64,000 nt of DNA from the NCBI GenBank assembly GCA_030737835.1, contig CM060847.1, forward strand, positions 20,309,727-20,373,726, given 5' to 3'. This document shows positions 15,801 through 25,639 of the stretch, piece by piece. Under the pieces are notes generated by a model. That model was not told where the DNA came from, ran no database searches, and saw only the letters and a program-made list of their open reading frames with translations. Both the position numbers and the translations under genes were made by a program. How positions within the stretch are numbered: position 1 is the first letter of the stretch; every line of letters begins with the position of its first letter. The stretch comes from Acorus gramineus. Taxonomy: Eukaryota; Streptophyta; Magnoliopsida; Acorales; Acoraceae.

Positions 15801-18800
15801 GTGTCCAGTTTTTGGTGTTTTCAGGAGGTCGAACTGTGATCCAAGTGTAGTTTGTTTTGTGTGACGTCTAGGCTAGGGTGTGAGTAGATACAATCTCTAT
15901 TGTACCCTAGACTAGGAAGTTTATTGGTTTTTCTTGTACTTGGCTTCTTTAAAATTGGAAGAGGTTGCCTAACATTTTCTCAAAAGAAAAAAAAATTAAG
16001 GAATCAAATTTACATATAAACTATGATTTTTTTCTAAAAATTGATTTGGACTAGTGTTGTTTAACAATTAAACAATTGTCAGGAAGCAAAAAAAGCATAG
16101 AACTACTCTACAATTATGTATACAACAATATGCAATACTTTATAAACTATCCTGATACACATTGGATTCCCTTATGAAAAAAATTAATACACATTAAATA
16201 CAGAAGGTTTTAAATTTCAGGGATATCAAGGTACATCATCATGTTCAACCAGGAGTTCCAATGAAAAGGAACTAATATAATTACTTCTAGTAGAGTTATA
16301 GTGGTTGGCAAATGAGTAGACTGATGATTTCTTTACAACAACAAAAAAAAAAACTCTAAATACCTCATTGCATAGTGGTCTTAGCCCAAGAGCTTGCTCT
16401 GATAAAATTCGGTATTTTATGACCTTTGAAACTAGGTTGTTAGACCTATAATTTTTTCCTTCCCCGTGCATCTGAAACAAAATACTCCAATTTAATGTGA
16501 GACTTTACAGTATTCATTAAAGTACTGCAACTGTAATATGACCATAAAATTGCAATAATTCTTTAATGTGCGGCAACTGCACTAAGACCATACATTTATA
16601 TGTCCTTTCCAACCACATTTAGCTCTAAAACAAGACCACACGGCCCTGCACCACTCAAAATAAACTTGGTTAAGCATTTACTGAGAGAGAGAGAGAGAGA
16701 ACAAGTATAATTTTCTCAGTCAAAAAGAATATAGATTCATAACAACATCCTCACCCAGTTTCCCGAACGAGAACGGAGAGGCTCTTTTCCTTAGAGTCCC
16801 CACCTTCACACTGTTGTATCAGAAATTCAGAAATGTTAAACACAGATCCACATATAAACAAACATGAAAAGGGCTTATTTTCCATAATACAGATAGAATA
16901 ACTATACACACACAACTCTACACAATTTGCAAACCCCAAATTTTGCATGACGACTTGACAGAATGTTGCCTGTGTGCTTTGTGGAGAGGCAGAGAAACTT
17001 CGATGTTTATTTAGTGTGGAAACTTGGGAAAAGGTGAGATTGGCGCTTGAATCCCTATGTTTCTTTTGATGACATTGAAGGTATGTGAGATTGGTTTCGA
17101 CAAAGACGGAAGAAAGCTGATCGAAGTAAGCTTGCTAAGTTCCAATGGTTAGTCCCTCACGCGGTATGTTGGAAATTTGGATCACTAAGAACAAATGCAT
17201 CTTCCAACAAGAAAACACATGGGTGGCGATATTAGATGTATTTGTTTTCTCTTCCTTATGCACAACATATCATGCAATATTTCTGGACAACCCAGTCTCG
17301 AATTGCTTTGCACTATTTCTAGACAACCCATTCTCGAATTGCTTAGCACTTGGAGATAATACGCTAATTGTTCTTTTTGCAATCTTCTCCTAAACTTCAA
17401 ACTACAAGACCATGGTTTATCGTGTCTAATAAAAGTATACTTCAAATTATCAGTGCTACTACAAGACCATGGATTATCGTGTCTAATAAAAGTATACTTC
17501 AAATGATCACTGCTGCTAAACACTGGCATTATGGTTTACCTGTTCATGGATTTACAAGAAACAGTTTTCTGATTTTTCTTAAAATGAAAATATCTGTGCA
17601 ATAACACTAGCAAGCCCAATACACTAACTCAAAATCCTCCACTTCTCAGCAAATTTAACAATTCAAACACAAGTGCCTAAGAGATCTCATTATAATCCCA
17701 AAAAAACAATCTCACAATTGGACAAATCAAAGTTCATCAACACATAATTTCATATTTTATACATAAACTTTCATCCAATATCTGATTATCATTATAATTA
17801 TTTTTGTTGCAAAAAAAATTATCCCATATCACCACCCTAATATGCATAAACAAAAGTATATTAACTAGTATTAAGTATATAAAACATAAGATGCATCAGA
17901 CAAAAGACACCTGTGGGCAGAGTATCCGTGTGAACTCATCAAGTTTCATTCCAGCAGAAGGAATGCCTTCCTCTTCCAACTTCAGTCTTATTAAAGCAAG
18001 CGGATCCCGAACAACTTCATCTTCCACTTGCGCCAAATGAACTTGATAGTCCCCAAAAAATGAAACAAAAAGACATCAAGTGATCAAGGAAAAAAACACC
18101 GCAGTGTGGGACAAAATGGGATACTTATGAACACAAATTTACAAAAAATAAAAAAGCACAAATTGAAATTATGAGTCATTTCTAAATCAACTCAAAATGC
18201 AAATTTGAACATAAAACACTCCAAAGTAGATCAAATGGTCAAGTCTTTATGTGTGAAAAAGGGTCATATAAAATTCCTTCAGGAATATATGCTTTGCCTA
18301 GAGAGAATGACAGGCGTCATGGAGCGAAATACAAGTGTTGTATGGGTGGCCGACTGCAATATTATTAACAGACTGGTCTTCCTTAAATCACAGGAAATCA
18401 TTACATCATCACAAAGAGAGGTTCAATGCAATCCTTATAAAGTAAACATAAAAATTGTGATCTAACAACCAGATCATCCTTGGATTAATTAAATATCAGA
18501 TGGTTCACCTAATTAATAAATTTTGGTGGGCATCACACACTTCCACCAATTTTTTAAAAATAAATAAATAAAACACTTCAATCCTTGAACTAATTAAAAT
18601 TGTGATTTTTAACACAGAACGCTTAAAAAAAGATCAAATTGTCAAGTGGGTTTGCCAAAAAAGAGCTATGTATAGATTCCATTGTAAACAAGTGCCTTGT
18701 CTATAAAGCATGACAGGTATCATGGAGTTGTTTGGGATTTTTAACAAACGAGACTTGATCAAATCATACAAAAGCATTGCAAAGAGAGACTTAAAAGTAA

Positions 18801-19120
18801 AAGCGCCACTCAAATCAATTCAAAATAGGATTTTTGAAGGAGGTCAAGTGGGGTCTAAGTTTGACAAATGCCAAACAAAGATATCATCCTTGATGAGTAC
18901 CTTGTCTAGAGAGCATGACAGGCTTCACAGAACGGAAGACGTGTGCCGCTGCCGGCGGCCGGAGGAAGAACCCCGTCAAGGGGTTGGGGAAGAGGCGGCG
19001 TTGACAGGTGAGGTGGAGGAGGCGGCGAGGGTTAATGAGGGAGGCTTGTGGATGGGAGCATTTCGGGGAGAAGAGGTGCTTGGAGCTTCCCATGAAGAGT
19101 CGGCGGGAGAGTAGGGGCAT
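887..19120 (-). CDS. TWINKLE: TWINKLE organellar DNA primase-helicase, 21 exons (copy A)
   Basis: T7 gp4-like primase plus replicative helicase; the plant protein is targeted to mitochondria and plastids. Exons (minus): 19120-18901, 18041-17911, 16810-16755, 16645-16594, 16471-16364, 13171-13088, 13010-12930, 12794-12729, 12634-12518, 9487-9440, 9354-9269, 9180-9120, 5727-5548, 5113-4982, 4905-4844, 4038-3955, 3838-3707, 2475-2379, 2297-2163, 2087-2020, 932-887. The total is 2046 bases, 681 residues, with no internal stop; the Arabidopsis protein is about 700. Zinc finger: C115, C118, C141, C146 (VWSCFRAKCGWKG). Toprim: VEGEIDKL (E268) and ATDADAPGQ (D330, D332). RecA-like helicase: Walker A GVPNSGKS 441-448, Walker B VIDPYNEL (D554), SCHVWFVAHPRQ 588-599, basic ICVRKVRNK 645-653. 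The basic, Ser/Arg-rich N-terminus fits a transit peptide. Start MPLLSRR was chosen because copy B shares it; MGSS nine codons on and an upstream in-frame Met at 19285 are alternatives. Introns are GT-AG except a GC donor after exon 14. Confidence 0.93.
933..2019. other. TWINKLE intron 20
   Basis: About 1.1 kb, AT-rich; ends in a clean acceptor (atatgcag before exon 21). Nothing else seen. Confidence 0.7.
2516..2754. mobile_element. Tourist/PIF-Harbinger-like MITE in TWINKLE intron 17
   Basis: Ends GGCACCGTTTGGATCC and, reverse complemented, GGCAGAGTTTGGATCC are flanked by TTA on both sides (2513-2515, 2755-2757), the duplication typical of PIF/Harbinger elements. About 240 bases, non-coding. 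Its right half plus flank is tandemly repeated next door. Confidence 0.75.
2601..2990. repeat. Two-copy tandem repeat, 195-base period
   Basis: Unit 2601-2795 and unit 2796-2990 share agcattgtttcaccagcttt, aacaacacgtgttgaa, ccatttggatccgcga and cattcacatagagaactccca. Each unit holds the MITE right half with its downstream flank. Confidence 0.9.
3318..3399. repeat. 41-base direct repeat, two copies, TWINKLE intron 17
   Basis: cagataataatattctacag followed by gtaatgtgggtacctgtgggt occurs twice back to back with one difference. Confidence 0.9.
5728..9119. other. TWINKLE intron 12 (unit 1)
   Basis: Holds a LINE fragment (8570-8740) and an AT-rich repeat containing ctaatgaggtatatatttta (near 7100) that recurs at 29530, and as relatives near 19530, 49050, 49310 and 55160. 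The rest is unassigned. Confidence 0.6.
8570..8740 (-). mobile_element. LINE fragment in TWINKLE intron 12 (unit 1)
   Basis: Same sequence as the copy B fragment, with small indels (for example around the W-LSRNKVIF equivalent at 8660-8690). Confidence 0.5.
9488..12517. other. TWINKLE intron 9 (unit 1)
   Basis: Contains the unit 1-specific insertion 10518-10840, a T20 run near 10893, and an ATCGATATCAG-rich repeat at 11300-11470. No coding sequence recognised. Confidence 0.6.
10518..10840. mobile_element. Unit 1-specific insertion with C-runs, TWINKLE intron 9
   Basis: Copy B at 32876 reads straight from gcatac to tagtaatatgg, while unit 1 has about 320 extra bases. TAGTAATAC and TAGTAATAT at the two ends may be a target duplication. 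The interior has two C11-14 runs and the repeated phrase tcatttgcagacc-cttgt. Family unknown. Confidence 0.5.
14030..15998 (+). mobile_element. LINE ORF2 relic in TWINKLE intron 5 (unit 1)
   Basis: Frames at 14170-14370 read FNHSPLVLDGGVVDQWQRN then FKFELWWLQCGVFLEVVTFF, the end of a LINE endonuclease domain (SDHSPLxL...FxFExWWL). 14870-15060 reads KEEWMKILRMEE and LKEGDNDTK-FH, the linker before RT. An antisense insertion sits at about 14400-14750, and a T-run-led insertion at about 15219-15800 in which gcctaggcg words occur. The relic ends with gaggttgcctaacattttctc and an A-rich tail near 15998. All frames are broken. Confidence 0.7.
16960..17400 (+). mobile_element. LINE zf-RVT relic in TWINKLE intron 2 (unit 1)
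   Basis: Reads CVLCGEAEK-like sequence, then (from 17145) a segment with ITKNKCIFQQENTWVAILDV, the zf-RVT tail of plant LINE ORF2. Two short tandem duplications are visible at 17276-17350 (gacaacccattctcgaattgc) and 17398-17515 (acaagaccatggtttatcgtg). Frames are broken. Confidence 0.6.
18205..18930. repeat. Threefold degenerate repeat around the TWINKLE exon 1 donor (unit 1)
   Basis: Three related blocks share gatcaaatggtcaag, then a (c)cttgtctaga/tagcatgacagg(c/t)(g/a)tcatgga core: 18225-18325, 18625-18730, 18840-18930. The last one contains the real exon 1 end (ACAAG|GTACTC). The middle one offers ACAAG|GCACTT. Copy B has the same array at 45905-46660. Confidence 0.7.
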
Positions 19121-21243
19121 TTCGGGAAGGGGGGAGTGAAGTATTGGGTGTGGTTGGGTTCTTCTCAAGTGTCTTTCATGGCGGATGATGTTGGGTTGAG
19201 AGAGAGAGAGAGAGAGGATTTTGAAATTAGGGTTTCCTTTCTCCCAAAAAACGCGCGCGAGAAGGGAAAAGAGGGGGACCGACAAATGAAGATGAGGGAG
19301 TGGCGGATGGGTTGTTCCTTCCTCGTTAAAAATGTGGGCTTTTTGGGTCTCGAGACAACAAGTGCTGCTACAAAGTTTTTATTATATCCCCAGTTTCAAT
19401 TTTATATGCGTGTCAATAATAAAATTATCCGAGCATATATTTATCTTAGCATGATAAATTTTTTCACATTTTATATAAATGTATTTATATAATTTATTAG
19501 AGTGTATATTTTATTTTTTATAAAACGCGTACCTCATTAGATGAGATGTACTTTTTAAAAAAAAATTTAAAACACTTTCAAACTAAATTTATTTAGGGCT
19601 GAAAAGTGGAGTGAATGTAACATTATCACGAGATAACACACTTGCATTGTTTTGGTGTTTTGCATACTTGTTTTTATGGTACATTAAATCATCTGACACA
19701 TTATATATTCTATTATTTTTAATAAAAATATATAGATTCAATTTATATGAGTATATATATTTTATTTATATAAAGTAATATAAGTCCTAAGTTAAGTATA
19801 TAATTCAAAAAAAATTTAAAACTTGTGTGAGCTACAAATGTAATTGCAAGCGAGGTTGGATGTAACATTTTGCAAGGGTTGATATCCTCAACTAGTTTTA
19901 TTATTCCATTTACAGTAGTCCACTAACACAATATATGAAATTACATGATTTTTTTATATACTCCACTATCCTAGTATATTATAAAAAATGTAAAAATATG
20001 TTCATTCAATTCTTATAAGTGTATATATTTTTATTTATAAAATAATGTATTTTCATAATCGAATATATGTTTTAAAAAATCAAAACATTTGTCGGCTGCA
20101 AATCAGGCTTAACGTAGCATTTTTCTCATTGCAATACTAGTTATCTCATCATCAAATGGGCGTCATCACACACTACCATTGCATTTTATAATGGGTGCTA
20201 ATGCAGTCAATCAATTTTGTAATCCTTTTATAATCACCATGTCATTATCACAATATATGTAATATTTAATGCGATATTTATATTCGATTATGTGATATAT
20301 ATTCTTCTTAGAAAATATAAAAATATATATATTCAATTTATATGAGTACATTTACTGGAAGGTGCAAAAAGAATTGAACTTGATGCTTTTTTTTATTTTT
20401 TAATTGATCGTGTGAAACTGAGATCCGCAACACTTTCTTCACTTGGTGATACCAGATGGCAGAGTTGATCTAATTAATGTCAAAGAAGGTGAGAGCAACG
20501 TTTGTTTTAATCCGAACTTCACCATTCCAAATCCTTGGTGCTGGTATGGTTGGCTGGTTTTGGGCATTTCTTATTCATATGAAAGCGGGAAGCCATCCGG
20601 TAAGGGGTGTCATTTGCTAAAAACTAGGGTTTTAAGAATCTATGGATATGCTTTTGTGAACCATTATTGTTTGAGCGACACCTAGGCGTTCCATCAAGAC
20701 CTAGGCGTTCATCTACTTAGTCAGCTTGTACATTACATGAAACACCTAAGTCTATATACACGCACAAGCGTCGCCTTTCCGCCTAGGCATATAAATGGGT
20801 TGGGATGGATGCTTAATGGACATAATTTATCTTTTATAAACGATTAATATTAAAACAAGAGTTGGAATTTAACCAAAACAACATTAATAGATAACTAACC
20901 TAATAGTTTAAAAGCTAACATAAACTTTTCTATAAATCATTCATGGATTCGTGACAATAAAATTCAAAATATTTATTTAAAATATATTAATCAAACGATT
21001 TTAATAGGCCATATGGGTCATGACTAGTAGGATAATGATTTTCTCAAAAAAAATTATGTTCCAAGTAACAAAAAATAGAGGAAGTAACATCATGTAAAAT
21101 TAGTAGCTCAATGATAGGTTTGTTCCCCTTTCACCAACACACATTGCATTGTACATTTTAAATTCACTTGTGCAAAAAAATAACGCATGAACAGTTAGCG
21201 AATTAACATTAATAAAATCACATCCAATATTCAAAAATACATG
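19121..21243. other. TWINKLE upstream and intergenic DNA (unit 1)
   Basis: The first 200 bases are shared with copy B and contain ttgaaattagggttt, a common plant 5' leader word, so the promoter should lie here; no TATA box was assigned. From 19380 the sequence is AT-rich repeat (catttta, tcattagatgaga words). 20440-20830 holds unit 1-only sequence with cctaggcg words. Confidence 0.5.
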
Positions 21244-21362
21244 TGTTAAATGTATTAAGGATAATTTAGTCATTTCAGTCTTTCCCTTTCCTCTTCTATA
21301 AATATTGTATACAAACCTTAATAACATAAATGTTTCATTCTCTTCAATTCCTAATTCAAACA

Positions 21363-21375
21363 AGGTATCAGAGCC
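21363..21375 (+). promoter_or_regulatory. Primer-binding site of the small LTR element
   Basis: aGGTATCAGAGCC directly after the 5' LTR matches the common plant Ty1-copia primer site, complementary to the 3' end of tRNA-iMet. Confidence 0.85.
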
Positions 21376-21430
21376 GCCACCTCAAAAACCCTAGATCCAT
21401 AAAATTTTCTCCTTCTCTTCCTCGCTCCAA

Positions 21431-22440
21431 TTGAGGAGTCTTCAATCGGAGCAGGGGAGGACTTTTGTTTGCGAGATCATCGACGCTCCGCCGTTGGTCG
21501 TTCCATCCGCGCCATTCCTAAGTCACAAACCTGTTGCCCGCTGTCCCATGCCCTTCGCATGCCTCTACGTGCCCTCCGCGCGCCTCAACGGGCCCTCATG
21601 CGCGTCACGCACGTCTCTACGCTCCTCCGTGCACCACCTAGCGCCTCCGCGCTCTTCCATGCACCATCGCGCGCATCGCGCGCATTCCCGCGCCTCCGCG
21701 CACCATCACGTGCCTCCCCACACCTCCATGCGGCACAGCGCACCCTCCTCCGAGTCACCGCACACCCTCCGCACCTTCCCACGCCTCCGTGCAGCTACAC
21801 ACGCTTCTAGCAGCTCCATCGGCCTCCGCACTCATCCGCGCACCACCGCACCCTTCTCCACACGCCCCCACTCTCTACGTGCTGTATGCGCGCCTCCTCA
21901 TAACCCGCACGCCAGCACACGCACGCGATCCCGCAATTTTTGGGATCTTGTTTCTCGCCTGCCAGGGCACACCAGAGCGCACGTGCACGTGCACGCAGGC
22001 CTGCCACGCAGTGTCCCAACACCAAGTTGTCATGCTTTTTCTCATGCGGTTTCCCAAACGCGCTCCTGCAACTCCTGAACCAGCACACACCAGTCCGGGA
22101 TAGCACCCCAGATCTCCTGGGATCCTGCTCGAGACACCTCCCCAGTGCGCCCGTGCGTGTCCCAAAGACACCCCTCGGCGCCACCACCACCAATGCGCCA
22201 CCATCAGCCGCCCTTCGGCAGCCCCTGGCCGTTGCACTCTAACGTCGGTGATCTTTCGGTGATCCTCTAGCTGCTCTCCACTACCCTCCGCCACCTCCAA
22301 GGATCCTCCAGTCGCTCTCCACCACCTTCGAGGATCCTTCGGCCACTCTCCACCGCCCTCCGCCACCTCCAGCGATCCTCCGACTACCCTCCGCCACCTC
22401 CAGCCACTCTCCTCCAGCTTTGGCGGCCACCTCGGGGACT
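21431..22440 (+). other. GC-rich, low-complexity interior of the small LTR element
   Basis: Repeats of cctccgcgc-, caccaccg- and tccgccacctcc-type words give long open frames on both strands, including a 215-codon frame from 21431. Its composition is Arg/Ser/His/Pro/Ala with no domain I recognise. The frame probably reflects base composition rather than a selected protein. The base composition is strikingly unlike the AT-rich surroundings. Confidence 0.6.
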
Positions 22441-22571
22441 CAAAATACTAAATCAAACATGATTTCCTATCCAGAGGTCTAATTTAGGAATTCCAGGGGT
22501 CCATTTCGATCAATTTTTCGTCCCCGACATCATCGTCTATTTTTTAGCCTCATCCTGGAGTTTATCGACAA

Positions 22572-23170
22572 ATGTCATATATAAATCCTCATCTTCGCAT
22601 ATTTGCACACCTCTGCGCATCTCCCTGCAGTACCAACCGCCCTCTCGTGCTCTCCTTGCAATCTTGTGATTCCCTGCAGAGAACTCTCCATGCCCTTCAC
22701 GTGTCGTCCTCTCATCGCGTCTCTGCGAGCCTCCACGCCCTCTCCTCACGCCCACAACGAGCCTCTGCGCGTCTCCTCGCACCTCCACATCTCATTTGCA
22801 TGCCTCACGTTCGTGTCGTCCGCGTCGCTGCCTGCATTGTGTGTTTTTCTTCTTGTTCTCTATCTTCCATACTTTTTCGCCATCAGGGTTTGCAATGTTG
22901 CAAAAAGGCTTTGATACACTTCGCCTTCAGTGTTTGTAGTGTTGTAGAAAGGCTTCGATATGCTTCACCATCAACATTTGCAGTGTTGCAGAAAGGCTTC
23001 AATCGTTTCTTCTTCCACACGCCCATCCGCGCCACCGCCAGCCACCACTGGTTGCTCGTCGTTGTTGTCTACCTCCGCACACGTCTTCTTTTATTGTGCG
23101 CCCTATATCCTCTTTTTTTTATCATTTTTTACACAAACAAGGGTTCTACCCTTTAGAGTTTAGGAGGGGG
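22572..23170 (+). other. Second open stretch in the small LTR element
   Basis: A 194-codon frame (22572-23156) runs almost to the polypurine tract. It is Ser/Leu/Phe/Cys/His-rich, with a degenerate direct repeat containing tgttg(c/t)agaaaggcttcga (near 22895, 22940 and 22985). No retroviral or other domain is recognised. Confidence 0.4.
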
Positions 23171-23756
23171 TGTTAAATATATTAGGGGTAATTTAGTCAT
23201 TTTAGTCTTTTCTTGTACTATGAATATTGGGTACAAACCATAATAACATAAATGATTCATTCTCTTCAATTCCTGATTTTAACAACATGTATAATTAAGC
23301 ACCGCTTAGGCACACCTAGGTGGCTAAGCACATGGCCACCGCCTAGGATCGCCTAGACAACTATGTGGTGAACTCAAGACAGGAGGACTGGGACCTCCTC
23401 ACCTAGAATATGTTAGATATACATCATATCCATGAGGTGGATAGTCCTACTTCTATAATGAATTTTTGTAAGGTATGGAGAACCATGATGCACGCTTTAG
23501 AGGCTTTAGAGGTTTTGGCTATTTTAGGACATTTTGATTGGAAGTTTACTATACCCATTAAGGATTTGTTTCGTTGACAAGTGGGATTGAGCTTCTTTGA
23601 ATCCTGGGATTCTAAATCCAGGTGGATTGTGATTGTGAATCATGTCAATATGTTTAGAAAAAAAAATGATTCAAGAAACAGGATTCGGATTCCAAATCTC
23701 AATCATATGTTTGGTAATGCATGGATTATAATATAAAAAATATATATTTCTAAACA

Positions 23757-23760
<4 letters not shown>

Positions 23761-23797
<37 letters not shown>

Positions 23798-23798
23798 T

Positions 23799-23846
<48 letters not shown>

Positions 23847-23889
23847 TTATGTATATATATATTTTTAAATATATTTATATATGCATATT

Positions 23890-23927
<38 letters not shown>

Positions 23928-24050
23928 TATTTAAAAACATACATAATATATATTTAAATATACAATATAAATAAATATATATTTAAATATATATTTATAT
24001 TTTTAAATATATTTATATATGTATATTTACATATATATTATATTTAAATT

Positions 24051-24101
<51 letters not shown>
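23761..24101. repeat. Long (TA)n microsatellite block
   Basis: TA runs at 23762-23795, 23808-23843, 23895-23922 and 24058-24101 are separated by taaatatatttata words. They lie inside a poorly defined element (about 23563-24800) whose ends are GGATTTGTTTCGTTGACAAG and aaacaggccc. Confidence 0.85.
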
Positions 24102-24104
<3 letters not shown>

Positions 24105-24199
24105 AAGGGAGATGAAAAACCTAGATAAAAAATGTCTTTTTTTCAATCTACCTGGATTGGGATTGGGGGAATACCATCTCTTGAGGGGGATTTTCAATT

Positions 24200-24658
24200 A
24201 GGGCTGGTAAACGAGCCTAGCAGCTTAGGCTCGGCTCGGTTATAGCTCGTTTAAGCTTGTTCGATTAGACAAACGAGCCGAGCTTGAACAATTTTTAAAG
24301 CTCGGTTTATAAACGAACCGAGCTCGAGCAGAGCCGAGCTGAGCCCGAGCACGAGCTTATGTTACTTTCACATATCTAAGGTGTTGTGATTTGTGAAATG
24401 TGACTTCTCAAATGCTAAACAAGGTTTTTTTTTTTTATCTAAACAAGCCCGAGCAAAGCCTTGATTCGAGCTTCAGCTTGGCTTGTTTAACAAACGAGTC
24501 GAGCCGAGCTTCAACCGAGCTTTTCACGAGCCCAACGAGCCGAGCTTGAATACAAAATGAAGCTCAGTCCAGAGCCGAGCCAAGCCCGAGCCTGATACTA
24601 AACGAGCCGAGCCTGAGCAAGTCAAAGCTCGACTCGTTTGGCTCGTTTACCACCCCTA
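24200..24658. mobile_element. TIR element built of GAGCCGAGC words
   Basis: Left AGGGCTGGTAAACGAGCC and right end, reverse complemented, TAGGGGTGGTAAACGAGCC are inverted. Flanks TTTTCAATT and TTCTCAATC agree at 7 of 9. The interior repeats gagccgag(c/t)ttg and gcccgagc on both sides of a short unique centre. Non-coding. Confidence 0.65.
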
Positions 24659-25639
24659 TTCTCAATCCCCCAAATCAATGATTTCTAATCCCACTCTCTC
24701 AATCTCAATCTCCCTTTTAAAATTTATCCAAACAACTTATTGACCTGGATTGGGATTATCAATCTCAATCTAGACACCCAATACTTCAATCTAAACAGGC
24801 CCTTCCATTGTTCATGACTGTATTCATTTCGTTCAGTATTAATATGGCCTATCAGGGTCAAGTTGCACATGATATCTTTTGATAGAAAGTATTACAAGCC
24901 TTGTGGCCTTTACACCGAAAAAGAAACACCTTCACTTGAATTAAACAACCAACAATTGAAGCAACATACTTATTTAGTTTTTTTTTTTACCAACTCCAAG
25001 GAAGCATGTATACTGATATTGACTTCATGTGAATAATATAAGAAAAAAAAAGATAAATAAATTAAGGGTCCTTCAATTTAGGTGGCTAATATTTTTAGGT
25101 AATTCCCAATAAATATGTACCTATGTGTTTGATTGGTGATAGCCAGTTTTACATGTCAGAAAATTTGTTATGGAGAACTAGAATAGGTACTTAAGAAAGA
25201 GATATATATTTATTGAATTTGAAAGCATCCTAAAAATCATTAACTGATTCACCAAAAATAATAGAAATTAAATTTGCAAGCATCAAAAGAAAGAGCAATA
25301 AAAACATTGACCATTTAAAACAAACTATACTTAATCCAAGAAACAAATATAGATGAAGTTCAAACAAACACCTAAAGAAAAATCACCATCTAAGGGCAAT
25401 TGTATAAAAACTGCCATTTTGTGTAAACAGGCAACAACCTCAAATGTGTTAAACTGATGAGGGAGAGCAACCATGTTTCTTCTAAGTTAAACCTTATTTT
25501 AATTGTAGCATAACCGGTTGGAATAAAAATATATATTTAAATACCTAATAATTGTTTAGTCTGCCTAAAATGGTTATATTAGTTCAAATCAATCTATCCA
25601 AATTTCATCATCGATTATCAACTAACACCATCAAGGAAT

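Larger units (their letters stand above)
21244..23284 (+). mobile_element. Complete small non-autonomous LTR retrotransposon (TRIM/LARD-like)
   Basis: 5' LTR 21244-21362 and 3' LTR 23171-23284 share TGTTAAAT at the start, taatttagtcat, ataacataaatg and the tail ttctcttcaattcct, ending in CA. Target-site duplication ACATG is perfect (21239-21243 and 23285-23289). A primer-binding site GGTATCAGAGCC, complementary to the initiator Met-tRNA 3' end, follows the 5' LTR. A polypurine tract AGGAGGGGG sits directly before the 3' LTR. The 1.8-kb interior has no gag, protease, integrase or RT. It is GC-rich to 22440 and then contains a second open stretch. It is present only in unit 1. Confidence 0.9.
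23285..25639. other. Unit 1 intergenic filler
   Basis: Remains of a cctaggcg-rich element split by the small LTR element (23290-23370), the TA block, the GAGCCGAGC element, then from about 24930 sequence shared with unit 2 (50190-54600). No gene seen. Confidence 0.5.

Noticed and set aside
16364..16810. Apparent loss of the second half of the TWINKLE zinc finger and a phase clash between exons 3 and 5
   Set aside because: A small 52-base exon at 16645-16594 (AVWSCFRAKCGWKG) restores both the cysteines and the phase.
19121..19285. Upstream in-frame Met (19285) as TWINKLE start
   Set aside because: The extension is not kept in frame in copy B, while MPLLSRR at 19120 is shared by both copies; it remains a possible alternative.
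21431..22078. 215-codon open frame as a protein gene
   Set aside because: Low-complexity GC-rich sequence is open in several frames on both strands and sits between LTRs; no domain seen.
24019..24201. Open frame of Tyr/Ile repeats
   Set aside because: Translation of the TA microsatellite.
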